From contig JALIHJ010000035.1 of assembly GCA_022984795.1 (NCBI GenBank), forward strand, positions 62,001 through 126,000: a stretch of DNA of 64,000 nt. The letters are read 5' to 3'. Shown in pieces: positions 1-8,658 of this stretch. The notes under the pieces are model-generated. The model was not told the DNA's origin, ran no database searches, and worked only from the letters and a program-made list of their open reading frames with translations. Source of the DNA: Fabrea salina (lineage: Eukaryota; Ciliophora; Heterotrichea; Heterotrichida; Fabreidae). Positions within the stretch are counted from its first letter, which is position 1, and each line of letters opens with the position of its first letter. Made by a program: the position numbers and the translations under genes.

Positions 1-4
1 CTAA

Positions 5-21
5 CCACTCACGCAGAGTGG
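5..21. other. Short perfect inverted repeat at window edge
   Basis: CCACTC and GAGTGG form a 6-bp perfect stem with a 5-nt loop, about 35 nt upstream of the first start codon. It could be part of an upstream gene's 3' end or chance. No function is assigned. Confidence 0.25.
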
Positions 22-56
22 GCCAAATCAACTCTTTCAGCAGTTAATCTATATAA

Positions 57-539
57 ATGGAAGAAGAATCAGATCACAGTGAGGGGTCTCAGAACCCGCT
101 TATGCAGCCCAACATCCCCTTGATCATGCCTATGCCTGTGCAAAGCACTGGAGTCAACCAAAAACTTTTGGATCAACTCAACTGTCCTATTTGCTTAGAA
201 ATTTTAGTCGATCCTGTAAGGTCATCTTGCCAATGCGATGTGAATGTGTGTCAGAGTTGCTCTTCTCAACTACAAAAATGCATTGCCTGCAGGAGTTTTG
301 TACACTGGAATAAAAACCGAACTCTAGCTAATATAATTGAAGAAATAGACAAACCTTGCGGATGCGGAATCTTAGTAAGAGGAAAAGACATTAAAATGCA
401 CCAGTACGCCTGTCCGTCTAAAATCTGGGAGTGTTTTGTGTGCAAGTTCAGTGCTACAAGAGAAGGCTTTTTGAATCATATTTACGAGTACCACTTCTTA
501 AGTTTAATCAGCAACTTCAACAGAGTTGTTAATAATTAA
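57..539 (+). CDS. RING finger / SIAH-TRAF-like zinc-binding protein (probable E3 ubiquitin ligase)
   Basis: 160 residues. Residues 43-78 form a RING-like Cys cluster (CPIC at 43-46, then C58, C60, C65, C68, CIAC at 75-78). It is followed at about 101-146 by further Cys/His pairs (CGCG, H115, C119, CFVC at 126-129, H141, H146), the layout of SIAH/TRAF proteins, in which a RING recruits an E2 and zinc fingers bind substrate. The usual RING His is replaced by Cys, so E2 binding is not certain. The start is chosen because ATG sits in the window-wide context TATATAAATG. The 3' end overlaps the convergent neighbour by 11 bp. Substrate and cell location cannot be seen. Confidence 0.75.
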   Translation: MEEESDHSEGSQNPLMQPNIPLIMPMPVQSTGVNQKLLDQLNCPICLEILVDPVRSSCQCDVNVCQSCSSQLQKCIACRSFVHWNKNRTLANIIEEIDKPCGCGILVRGKDIKMHQYACPSKIWECFVCKFSATREGFLNHIYEYHFLSLISNFNRVVNN

Positions 540-3500
540 GCAGTTCTTTGAACAGACTTCCTGGGTTTACTTGAGGCAACAACATCAAGTAATGGATCTC
601 CTTTTTAGCAGTTTTCCATATACTCGAAATAACTAAGAATATAAGTGTGTAGAATACAAACAGCGATACACAAGTCACAACACACACAAAAACTATCATG
701 ACTTCTAAGAGTTCTTCGTCCTTTGAAGACACAAAGTCTCCGTAAAGCTTTAAAAAAGCTTGTATTACTTCTTCAAGTTGCATTTCAAACCTGGTGAGTT
801 TAAAGAACTCTTCGTAAAGGCTTCTGTAAGAGTGCCCATTTTCTAAGCTGCTTTTCAAAAAATAGATGTAGTCAATGTACTCTTGCAAGCCTGGAATGAT
901 TCCTTTTCTTATAATGCTGTTGCAGCTTTCTTCTAAACAAGCCTTTTCAAAGAGCATTGCAAAACTTTCTAGGTTTTTTCCTTGGGATTGGAACTTCTTC
1001 GCGTCCTTTACCACTCTTGAACGGAAGTACTTGAGTCTAGTGATTTCTTTTTCAATAAGTAAACTAGGACTTATGCTGTTTCTGTTTTCTGGAATGATGC
1101 TGTAGTAAGACTGGGTTGAGTTCACTAAAGCTAACTCGCGTATCCAAAAGTCAATGATTCTTACTTCTAAGCCTAAAGTGCTTACGTTGTTTACGTAAAC
1201 TGGGGCTTGGATAACTAGTTTCTCAACTGGTCTGTACAAGTAAACAACGCTTGTTACAGCTGATACAGCTTGAAGGATGAACAGCCCTACGACTAATAAA
1301 ATGAGTTTTTTGAACTTAGGATGTGTTTTGTATCTCCACTGCTCTTTCCCGTTGCTATCTTCTTCGAAGGCCTCGCAGTCATGAACTGAGGAGAGCCTGT
1401 TCATAACTCTGCCTTTGATCTCTGAAAACACGCTTTTGTCTACTTGACTGGCTTTGTCCCAGTACTTTTTTCGGTAGTTCATAACCCTAGAAATAAACAC
1501 TAGAATTATAACCAGTGATACCAAAACAACACACAAAAGAACTGATAGCATGGCTGTTATAAAGTTTTCTAGTGAAGACTCTGCTTTTGCTTGTTGGCGT
1601 TTCGAGTTGAGGTGTATAGTTTTGTTTATGCTTTTTAAAGCTTCAGCTGGGCAGTTTCTGAACAAGTTGAGAAAAAGAGCATTTGTGTTGTTTAGCTCTT
1701 TGCAAGGCCTGATAGCCATTAAGTTGGTGTTCAGGGCTATGTTGGCCAAAAGGTTTATCATGTTCACTCTTTGTTCTATAAACACTCTATTTACACTTTC
1801 AAACCACAAAAACTCGTGGTTTTGGTAGTTGTTTGGATAGTCTCTTGCGTACTTGTTTAGTGTGCTGGCTGTGTTTGTTAGTTGGTTTCTAATGAATTCC
1901 TCGTTAGTTGGCCATTCATAACCTCCACATACAAGCTGAAGGTCTCTTGAGTAGCTGGCAGCTGAAGCTGTGCTTAACCTTCTTTCTCCTTCGACTTTCA
2001 AAATCCTTTCCGAAAGCTTTTCTAAGTTTTCGTTGAGCAAAATGAACTCCAGCAAATTGAACACAAAAAACAAAATAATAGTAACCAAAATAGAAAACTT
2101 CAGTAAGTTTAGTTTCGACTTCATTCTGTCCATGAAAGCTTTGATATAGAAGCTGTGTGAGATTTTTTCTGAGTTGTAAAAAGATAGGTAGTCTGAATAA
2201 ATGGCTTTTTTGTCTTTAGGTGCTTCAACTAGCTTTTTGGGTCCTTTGATGTGGCTGAAACTGGGGTATGATTCCTCAGGTCCAGAAGTGTAACTGCAAG
2301 GCACCCATTCATAGCCCCTTTTCCGGTGCAAGGCAAAAACTTTAAATTCGCAATCTGGGTCTAAAGCTATAGTTTTGACCCTAATACTCAAGCTTTTATG
2401 TCTAAGCACCTCAGAGCCATCTTCTAAATTCACTCCGGAAAGCTCCAAATACCCTGTATTTAGTTGCTGAGTAATAAACAACCAGAACCCTTCAGTCATG
2501 TAAGTTACTTCTAGAGTTCGGGGATTAAACATAGCTAGGTCTTCTGTGTGGTCAATAGTTTTAATGCAGATGCACTTAGACAAAGATCCTTCTTCTTCGC
2601 AGTGAAGTCTGCACTTCCACTTCACCTTCAGTAGTGTTTCTGACTTACTCAGTATAAGCAAGTTGTGAACTCCTTTGAAAAGTTGATTTTCTTCACTGTA
2701 GTTGCACATAGTTCTTAAGTAGTGCTGTCTTAAAGGTTCTGGAAAAAGGTTTCCAAAGTTCATTTCTAAAGCTTCTTCATAATTGTAGCCTAGTTTAGTT
2801 ACATTTCTGCAAGCTACTATTTTTTCTGAAACCACTTTTAAAAACACGTTTTCAAAGTCTGCAAAAAGGATTTCTTCAGGTTTCTTTCTGGCTTGTTCCA
2901 GTGCTTCTTGAGAGTTTTTTAAGCACACAAAAAGTTCTTCTACTTTTTCGTTGTTTAAGATGCTTCTTAAGTAGCCTATGTAGTATTCGTAAGCCAAAGG
3001 AACACCTCTACATACGTCTAGTGACAAAGTGCTTTTGTAGGTTTTGTCCAGTTCTTCCATACTTGCTTCGATCCTTTCGAGTTTCTGAGTGAACTTGGAA
3101 AAGTTTATTCGGTTTTTTTCCTTTGCTGTGCTTAGTGACAAGTACTCAAAACATAGTTTTTTGTCGAGTTTTAAGCACTTAGAGATTCTTTTATCTAGAA
3201 TCAAGAATTTCATGAACTCGTTTTCGTCTGGGATGCTTTCAAGCCATATTTCAACTCGGACTTTGCATAGGGTTGTTTCAACTGAGTTTTTTTCTAACTT
3301 TATCAGTAAGGACAAGTAGTACTTCACAGTGTCTTTTTTATCAAAAGAGTCCATAAAGCAGTAAATAACCCAGATGTAAGCTAGCTCTTCTCGTTTGAAT
3401 TTTTTTAATAGGTTTTCTAAACTCTTGCCTAAAGAGCTTTCTCTGCACAGCCTTAGAATGAACTCTAAGCTGTTTAGAGTATCAACAATTTCAGTTTTTG

Positions 3501-4476
3501 AGATTTGAGTTTGTCTTACTTTTGAGGCTTCTTTCGTTATGATACTCACTGAAAAAAACAAAGCTAAAAATAACAAAGGCGAAAGCACACTGTTTTGAGA
3601 AACACCTAAAGAGTAGGCTATACCCAGAACTAAAGCTCCTAGAACCATAGTTGCTCCTTTAAGCATCTCTAAAGTATTCAAGTTGCTTCTGTGGTTCGGA
3701 AAAGCTATCCAGTACATCAACCCATAAGCCAACCCAATCACAAACATCACTCCTAACTTTTCAGTTGGGTACTTATTAAAGTCCAGCAGCAACTCTTGCC
3801 CAACAAAAGCAACAAGCAGCCAAAACTTCAACAAATTGTACTTAGGCATTGAAACTGACTCCCAGTCTTGACTCCACTTTATTTCACTTAAAAAGCTAAA
3901 CTCCACATAGCAGTTTCCAAAGTAAACTGCAAAGTGCAAAAAGCACCCTACCAGTACACTTAAGTGATGGTCACTTTTCTGGGTTAAATGGAACAAGTCT
4001 TCAAGCGTTGCATGAATTATAGGAATCAAAAACAACTTAACAAACGCAAAATTCATAAACTGTATGAAGTGTTCAAGCTTTCCAGAACCAGAGACACTGC
4101 TTCTGAAGTCGAAGTAGTCAACTTTCCTGCACTTGATTAGTAACTTTATGTAGCCCCATAGAATCAAAACATCAAAAACCAAAAACAAAAGACTGTTGAA
4201 CGGAAAGTTCAAGGTTTTCAGTAGCTTTCCTGGTCTTGAAAGAAAGGATACTATGCCCCATACACCTCCTAAGATTTCATAGCACCATGGCAAACCTGAT
4301 TCTGGTGATTCTGGTATCATTACAGAGACTATTTGGGCTAGTTGAAGCAAGTGACAAAGCAGTACAGCTTGTTTTGAGTGAACTTTTAGCTTTGAACGGA
4401 TTGAAATGACTACTCTTTCAAACGATTCATTTAGTCCAACCCTTTTTTGGGCTTTCATATTCTCCGTTATAGCCAT
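529..4476 (-). CDS. Giant multi-pass membrane protein, TmcB (tiny macrocysts)-like
   Basis: 1315 residues. The N-terminal quarter (to about 330) holds many hydrophobic segments. A soluble middle (about 340-770) is rich in helical, TPR-like stretches with the Y-x-x-Y/L spacing of the TmcB/TmcC repeat region. Further TM helices lie near 800, 1000, 1090 and 1280, with loops between them. This layout matches the large Tmc-like proteins that are expanded in ciliates, whose molecular role is poorly known; the match is by general architecture and I cannot confirm homology without a profile search. It ends in TAA, 11 bp inside the convergent RING gene. Its start lies 20 bp from the end of the next minus-strand gene upstream. 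Confidence 0.55.
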   Translation of the reverse strand: MAITENMKAQKRVGLNESFERVVISIRSKLKVHSKQAVLLCHLLQLAQIVSVMIPESPESGLPWCYEILGGVWGIVSFLSRPGKLLKTLNFPFNSLLFLVFDVLILWGYIKLLIKCRKVDYFDFRSSVSGSGKLEHFIQFMNFAFVKLFLIPIIHATLEDLFHLTQKSDHHLSVLVGCFLHFAVYFGNCYVEFSFLSEIKWSQDWESVSMPKYNLLKFWLLVAFVGQELLLDFNKYPTEKLGVMFVIGLAYGLMYWIAFPNHRSNLNTLEMLKGATMVLGALVLGIAYSLGVSQNSVLSPLLFLALFFSVSIITKEASKVRQTQISKTEIVDTLNSLEFILRLCRESSLGKSLENLLKKFKREELAYIWVIYCFMDSFDKKDTVKYYLSLLIKLEKNSVETTLCKVRVEIWLESIPDENEFMKFLILDKRISKCLKLDKKLCFEYLSLSTAKEKNRINFSKFTQKLERIEASMEELDKTYKSTLSLDVCRGVPLAYEYYIGYLRSILNNEKVEELFVCLKNSQEALEQARKKPEEILFADFENVFLKVVSEKIVACRNVTKLGYNYEEALEMNFGNLFPEPLRQHYLRTMCNYSEENQLFKGVHNLLILSKSETLLKVKWKCRLHCEEEGSLSKCICIKTIDHTEDLAMFNPRTLEVTYMTEGFWLFITQQLNTGYLELSGVNLEDGSEVLRHKSLSIRVKTIALDPDCEFKVFALHRKRGYEWVPCSYTSGPEESYPSFSHIKGPKKLVEAPKDKKAIYSDYLSFYNSEKISHSFYIKAFMDRMKSKLNLLKFSILVTIILFFVFNLLEFILLNENLEKLSERILKVEGERRLSTASAASYSRDLQLVCGGYEWPTNEEFIRNQLTNTASTLNKYARDYPNNYQNHEFLWFESVNRVFIEQRVNMINLLANIALNTNLMAIRPCKELNNTNALFLNLFRNCPAEALKSINKTIHLNSKRQQAKAESSLENFITAMLSVLLCVVLVSLVIILVFISRVMNYRKKYWDKASQVDKSVFSEIKGRVMNRLSSVHDCEAFEEDSNGKEQWRYKTHPKFKKLILLVVGLFILQAVSAVTSVVYLYRPVEKLVIQAPVYVNNVSTLGLEVRIIDFWIRELALVNSTQSYYSIIPENRNSISPSLLIEKEITRLKYFRSRVVKDAKKFQSQGKNLESFAMLFEKACLEESCNSIIRKGIIPGLQEYIDYIYFLKSSLENGHSYRSLYEEFFKLTRFEMQLEEVIQAFLKLYGDFVSSKDEELLEVMIVFVCVVTCVSLFVFYTLIFLVISSIWKTAKKEIHYLMLLPQVNPGSLFKELLNY

Positions 4477-4496
4477 TACAACTTATGAATTAAGTA

Positions 4497-4886
4497 TTAT
4501 GAGTTACCATTAAGTTTCTTAAACTTCTTCTGAATAAACGCCTTTTTCTGGTACTGGTTCATTGAGTAAGTAGTTTTGTTCAACTTGACTTTTCTTCTGT
4601 GAAACAAAAAAAGCAAATACCAACCAAACACTAACTAAACATTACAGCAAAAAGTTCCTCCCAAAGGAACCATAAAAGCCCAAGTGTAAAAAGTAATCAA
4701 GGGGTTAGGGTCGTCAACTACTTCTGTGAAGTCTAATTTTCGTAGTTTTTTTGTGAGTTTTTGCAAGTAAGCAGAGTAAATAGACCAAGTCACTCCTACA
4801 AAACTCTTATTCTCTCTGTAGTGGTTGTTTAGCTTGGGCAAGTCTGACTGTTCCATAGCTTTGACGACTTCAAGTTCTTCTTCCAT
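4497..4886 (-). CDS. Small membrane protein of unknown function, two exons
   Basis: Spliced from 4886..4646 and 4630..4497 across a 15-nt intron (phase 1), giving 124 residues. Without splicing the frame stops at TAG inside the intron. With splicing it continues through a strongly hydrophobic stretch (GWYLLFLF) into a basic tail ending KLNGNS and TAA. One or two TM helices lie at about residues 62-90, with an acidic N-terminus (MEEELEVV). I do not recognise a family. It starts 9 bp after the coiled-coil gene's stop in a run of closely packed minus-strand genes. Confidence 0.7.
4631..4645 (-). other. 15-nt intron
   Basis: On the minus strand it reads GTAATGTTTAGTTAG: GT..AG ends with A at position 10. 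Removing it joins two open frames in phase 1 and extends the protein by a TM segment and basic tail. Confidence 0.85.
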
Positions 4887-4894
4887 TTTTTATA

Positions 4895-6424
4895 TTAGTC
4901 ATTAGAGTGGACGTCTGGAATCCAAGACCTCAGTTTCACAGCTCTGTAAGTTCTGTAAGCCTCTGCTTCTTGAGTGGGCTCTATTAAGCGTTCAGTAACT
5001 GGAATCTTGCTTTGTCTGGACTTGCTTCTTGGAACAGGGCTTTCAGAAACCTTCTGAAGCATCCTCATGATTTCTTGGAAGGACTGAATCCTTGAGTTCT
5101 CTTCTGAACGCAGTCGGGCTTCCAATGTAAAGAGTCTTGCTTCCGGAGGAGTCATTCCACTGAGTTCTGTGAGTTTGATTGGCAACCAGGCAAGTTTGTC
5201 TTTGAACTCTTTGATGTGGGAACTGCAGTACTCAATTGTTTCATCAAAGCCTTTGCGGGAATTCTCTATTTGTGTTTGAAGATTTTCTTGAGTTAGGTTT
5301 AAAAGTGACTTTAATTCTGACTTGGCTTGTTCTATGCTAGAGTTGATTTCTTCAATAGGGAAGCTAGGAGGTGTGGGAGGAAGAGGTGGAGTAGGAGGTT
5401 TAGGAGGGGTCTTGGGCGGACTTTTAGACGGGGGTTGGACTTGTTGAGGGATTTCTCTGACTTGCTCTTCTAAGTTTTTGATTTGTTGGTAGATGTTTTG
5501 TATTTCTTGGTTTTGTTCATCTATTTGTTCGGTGAAAGAGTCCACTACTTCTTGGGTTCTGTCGTTTTGGGTGATTTGGCTAGTTACAAACTTTTGCATG
5601 CTTTGAGAAGACTCTTGGATTTTTTCTTGGACTTCGTTTTCAAAACTTTCAAACTTAGCTTCGAAAGTTTCAAAGGTTGTTTGTTTGTAGTTTTCAATAG
5701 TTTGCATGAGTTTTTGGGTTTCTTCTGCAGCTTTTTGTTCAATGAGCTGGATTTCTTTTTGGGTGTTTTTGAGTTGATTGAGCAGGTTTTGGGTTTCTTC
5801 TTTGGAGGCTTCTTGGTTGTTTTGGATTTCTTGGGTTTGAATTTCAAGTTTGCTTTTGAGTTCGTTACTAGAAGTATCTATCTGGGCAGTTAACTTGCTT
5901 AGCTGAGGTGAAAGTACTTCTTGGAATTCTTGCTTTGATTCTTGCTTTACTTTTTTCCTTAAATTTTCGTTTGCGCTGGAAATCTCTGATTGGACTTGTG
6001 CTTTAGTAGGGAGTGTTTCGAACTTCTTAATAGAGTAGTTAAGTTCGGTTTTTAAGTTTTCAAGACTTTGTTTGTTTTCAAATTGGAGTTTGCGTGAAGT
6101 TTCTTCAAGGTCTTTTTTGGACTGAGAAAACATTTCTGAGAAGCTTTCTTCTAAAGACTTATTGTCTTCTTTAGATGCTTTTTCAATATTTTCGATGAAC
6201 TGGTTAGTGGAGTAGATGCTTTTTTGAATTCCTATGAACTTTTCTTCGTACTTTTGTTGTTGAAAAGACAACTTTTTGTATATATCCAAAATAGCAGTGC
6301 TTTGGTCACTGATGACGTTTTTGAATAAACTAAAAGCTTGAATCACTGGGTTAGGAATATTGTGCCATTCTTGGGGTTTGAAGTTGTTTAGTTCAACAGT
6401 GTTGCTTTGAATAGTAACTTCCAT
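4895..6424 (-). CDS. Coiled-coil protein with proline-rich hinge, unknown function
   Basis: 509 residues. Residues about 50-335 are rich in Q, E, K, L and S with heptad-like spacing, predicting long coiled coils. A proline hinge (PPSKSPPKTPPKPP and on) follows at about 338-360, then a second shorter coiled coil and a basic tail (SPVPRSKSRQSKIP). It is probably a structural or cytoskeletal (cortical or basal-body type) protein, but composition alone supports this. Its ATG directly follows the stop of the preceding gene (TAAATG, zero spacing). Long plus-strand frames over it are antisense shadows of its biased codons. Confidence 0.7.
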   Translation of the reverse strand: MEVTIQSNTVELNNFKPQEWHNIPNPVIQAFSLFKNVISDQSTAILDIYKKLSFQQQKYEEKFIGIQKSIYSTNQFIENIEKASKEDNKSLEESFSEMFSQSKKDLEETSRKLQFENKQSLENLKTELNYSIKKFETLPTKAQVQSEISSANENLRKKVKQESKQEFQEVLSPQLSKLTAQIDTSSNELKSKLEIQTQEIQNNQEASKEETQNLLNQLKNTQKEIQLIEQKAAEETQKLMQTIENYKQTTFETFEAKFESFENEVQEKIQESSQSMQKFVTSQITQNDRTQEVVDSFTEQIDEQNQEIQNIYQQIKNLEEQVREIPQQVQPPSKSPPKTPPKPPTPPLPPTPPSFPIEEINSSIEQAKSELKSLLNLTQENLQTQIENSRKGFDETIEYCSSHIKEFKDKLAWLPIKLTELSGMTPPEARLFTLEARLRSEENSRIQSFQEIMRMLQKVSESPVPRSKSRQSKIPVTERLIEPTQEAEAYRTYRAVKLRSWIPDVHSND

Positions 6425-6427
6425 TTA
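6422..6427 (-). promoter_or_regulatory. Stop-start junction TAAATG
   Basis: Reading on the minus strand, the TAA stop of the 148-residue gene is followed directly by the ATG of the coiled-coil gene. The stop therefore doubles as the A/T element found before almost every start in this window (ATTAAATG). Confidence 0.7.
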
Positions 6428-6871
6428 ATCTTTAATTAACAGTTCGTAGTTTTCTGCCTGTTCTTCTTCAGGTGTTAAAGTTATGTTGTACTTCTCGCAA
6501 AGTTCAAAAGCATACTCGTGGGAAGGAAACTTTTCTCTGTAAAAAACTACTCCTGAGGTCACTATTCCCACAAAGGGCAACCCCAGAAACAAGTGGTACA
6601 GCCCCCTTCCCCAGTTAGTTCTTGTGGCTGGCATAACTACTTGGTTATCAAAAAGCAAGAGCCCTGAAACATAGAGTGGCCAGAATATTTTCTTTTTATA
6701 GTTGTAGTCTTCTGCTTCTTGTTTGCGCAGTATTTCGAACTGCTGCTTTTCTGTAGGAGTGATTTGGAGTTCTTCAGTCGAATAAACGAGTTTGCAGAAC
6801 TTGTAAAACAGTTTGCTTTCTCGGGACATAGAGCTGTAGAGTGCTTTTTTGTCCTCAAAGAACTTAAACAT
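6425..6871 (-). CDS. Small two-TM protein of unknown function
   Basis: 148 residues. Two hydrophobic segments, about 63-78 (IFWPLYVSGLLLFDN) and 92-111 (LYHLFLGLPFVGIVTSGVVF), are flanked by charged helices; the N-terminus is basic and the C-terminus acidic. It resembles small organellar or ER membrane proteins only in general shape, and I do not recognise a family. The start is ATG in the context TTTAAATATG. It is the first gene of a minus-strand run with 0, 8 and 20 bp spacings. Confidence 0.65.
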   Translation of the reverse strand: MFKFFEDKKALYSSMSRESKLFYKFCKLVYSTEELQITPTEKQQFEILRKQEAEDYNYKKKIFWPLYVSGLLLFDNQVVMPATRTNWGRGLYHLFLGLPFVGIVTSGVVFYREKFPSHEYAFELCEKYNITLTPEEEQAENYELLIKD

Positions 6872-7003
6872 ATTTAAAACTTATAATTTTAAACTATCTA
6901 TTAAGAAAAATGAAAATTGTACTAGTTAATGCTCCGTAAACTTGAACTTTTAAACTCATTTAGAAGCTTAATTTAAGACTCAACTGAGATTAAAAAATAA
7001 TAA

Positions 7004-7462
7004 ATGGCTGGACAAAAAGAAACATTTGCAAATCAAGAAATTTACTCCAGGTGTATGAACTGGGTAAATTCATACCAGTCCCAAATGGGACTAGTGATGC
7101 CTTATCTTGTAGACAGCTATTACTTGAACTACTGGAACTGTCTCAACTCCATAGCAGGTTCTACATTTACCCCTCCTTCAGTGCTTCCAGAACTTGAGGA
7201 CCGAAACTCTCAGTGTCCTTTCTGTTTTAAGGTTTTTAATACAGTTAGGGGCAAAAAACAACATATAGGTAAGAAACACGACCACTACAGGCCCGTTTCT
7301 TGTGAGCTATGCGGAAAAAACTTTAAACATAAGCATGCCAAAAAAGCCCACGTGGTTGAATTCCACCAAAGGAAAGCTAGAATTAGCTGTGAAACCTGTG
7401 GCAAAAGCCTATACAATAAGTATGTGCTCCAAAGGCATATTTCGACCTTCCATAAAAACTAA
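7004..7462 (+). CDS. C2H2 zinc-finger protein (three fingers)
   Basis: 152 residues. Three C-terminal C2H2 fingers begin at CPFC, CELC and CETC (about residues 72-150), each with paired His and short linkers. The last finger carries the signature SLYNKYVL. The N-terminal 60 residues are aromatic-rich and not zinc-binding. A probable nucleic-acid-binding protein. It is a clear paralogue of the minus-strand gene at 26473..26898, with which it shares FKHKHA and LYNKYVL. The start is in the context AATAATAAATG. Confidence 0.85.
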   Translation: MAGQKETFANQEIYSRCMNWVNSYQSQMGLVMPYLVDSYYLNYWNCLNSIAGSTFTPPSVLPELEDRNSQCPFCFKVFNTVRGKKQHIGKKHDHYRPVSCELCGKNFKHKHAKKAHVVEFHQRKARISCETCGKSLYNKYVLQRHISTFHKN

Positions 7463-7538
7463 GTAATTTGAAAAAACAACTAACTTAAACCAATAATTAA
7501 TCCAGTCAAAACTACTCAGAAATTAATTGGTTAATAAA

Positions 7539-8570
7539 TTATTCTTTGCCAGATTTCCAAGTAGTGACTTCAGTGCCTTTTCCTCGGGCTCCTTTTTCGT
7601 CAATTAGGATGATTCCCTTTTTCCTCAGCAGTTCGCGAATTCTGTCGGCTTCTGCAAAGTTACACTGTCGCCTAGCTTCATTCCTAATGTCTATTAACTC
7701 CTCTACTTCTTTTCCGTACAACTTACCTGAGCCTTCTAACTCTACTAGTCTGTCGCAACTCAGTAAGTTTTTACCTGACACGTTTTCGACCTTTCTGACT
7801 GCTAAGTCAGGATAAGGCAGTCTCTTCACCCGGCAGTACTCTTTGTACTCCTCGTAAACCTGCGCAATTAATTTTTCAACCTCACCCACTGCTATTTCGT
7901 ACTTGTCTTTGAATTTTGAAGAAACGCACATGTGAAGAGGTTCCTCGCTTTCGGACTTGCGAGGGCCTTCTTTGAAGCCTGAACCTCTGCCCCGAAGCCG
8001 GATTTTAACTATGTCGTGGGCTTGCCCAGGCATACCTCCACAGCAGACCTCAATGATCTTTTTCATATTGGAGCCTTTAGCTCCTATAAGTCTGCGAGCA
8101 ACTTGGAAGTCTTTGTCGTTTTCTATTTGAATGTTGAACCTACAAGTATACTTGTTGTTTTCTTTGGGTTCTGTGATTTCTCTAAGAGGCAGTCTGACTT
8201 CTTGAGAAGTGTACCAGTCTATAGTAAGGCGGGCTTCAAACCCAGGGAGTTCCCGCCCATTCAGGATTTTGTGGGCGAAATAAGCAGAAGTTATGTCTTT
8301 GAAAAGAATGAGTGCAGTGTTTTCGATGACTCGCAAAGACTTGACTTCACCGAAAGACTGGAAGACCTTCATGACATCTTTTTGGTCGAGGGCATATCTC
8401 TTCCCTGAAGAGTCTAAAAGTTCCAGTTTCAAACAGGGTGTGTGCGAAGGAATCCCTTGGGATTCGAGTCGAGATACTACTTTTTCTTTTATTCCGGGTT
8501 GGTTCAGCATATCTTGAATTTTCGAACGTTGAGCAGGTTTTAATTCATATTGGGCCGCCTCTGAATGCAT
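7539..8570 (-). CDS. RNA-binding protein: RRM + KH + cysteinyl-tRNA-synthetase-like C-terminal tail
   Basis: 343 residues. An RRM-like fold spans about 47-117 (VMKVFQSFGEVKSLRVIEN). A KH domain spans about 141-235 with the KH loop as GAKGSNMKKI, followed by the IRLRGRGSGFKEGP segment. Residues about 287-338 match the C-terminal tail of cysteinyl-tRNA synthetase (IRNEARRQCNFAEADRIR, GIILIDEKG, TTWK). There is no catalytic synthetase core (no HIGH or KMSKS motif), so it is not an enzyme. It is probably a nuclear or translational RNA-binding protein. It converges on the C2H2 gene, with 76 A/T-rich bp between. Confidence 0.8.
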   Translation of the reverse strand: MHSEAAQYELKPAQRSKIQDMLNQPGIKEKVVSRLESQGIPSHTPCLKLELLDSSGKRYALDQKDVMKVFQSFGEVKSLRVIENTALILFKDITSAYFAHKILNGRELPGFEARLTIDWYTSQEVRLPLREITEPKENNKYTCRFNIQIENDKDFQVARRLIGAKGSNMKKIIEVCCGGMPGQAHDIVKIRLRGRGSGFKEGPRKSESEEPLHMCVSSKFKDKYEIAVGEVEKLIAQVYEEYKEYCRVKRLPYPDLAVRKVENVSGKNLLSCDRLVELEGSGKLYGKEVEELIDIRNEARRQCNFAEADRIRELLRKKGIILIDEKGARGKGTEVTTWKSGKE

Positions 8571-8658
8571 ATTTAAATTTATGAACTTAAAGCTACTAAG
8601 ACTTTATGTCTAAACTTTTCAAAGCATACATACTCGAAGATCAATAAATATAATTAAA

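Noticed and set aside
5483-5893. 136-codon plus-strand frame and a 87-codon minus-strand frame inside the coiled-coil gene
   Set aside because: Both are shadows of biased Gln/Glu/Lys codons; there is no start context and composition is hydrophobic or Lys/Ser-only.
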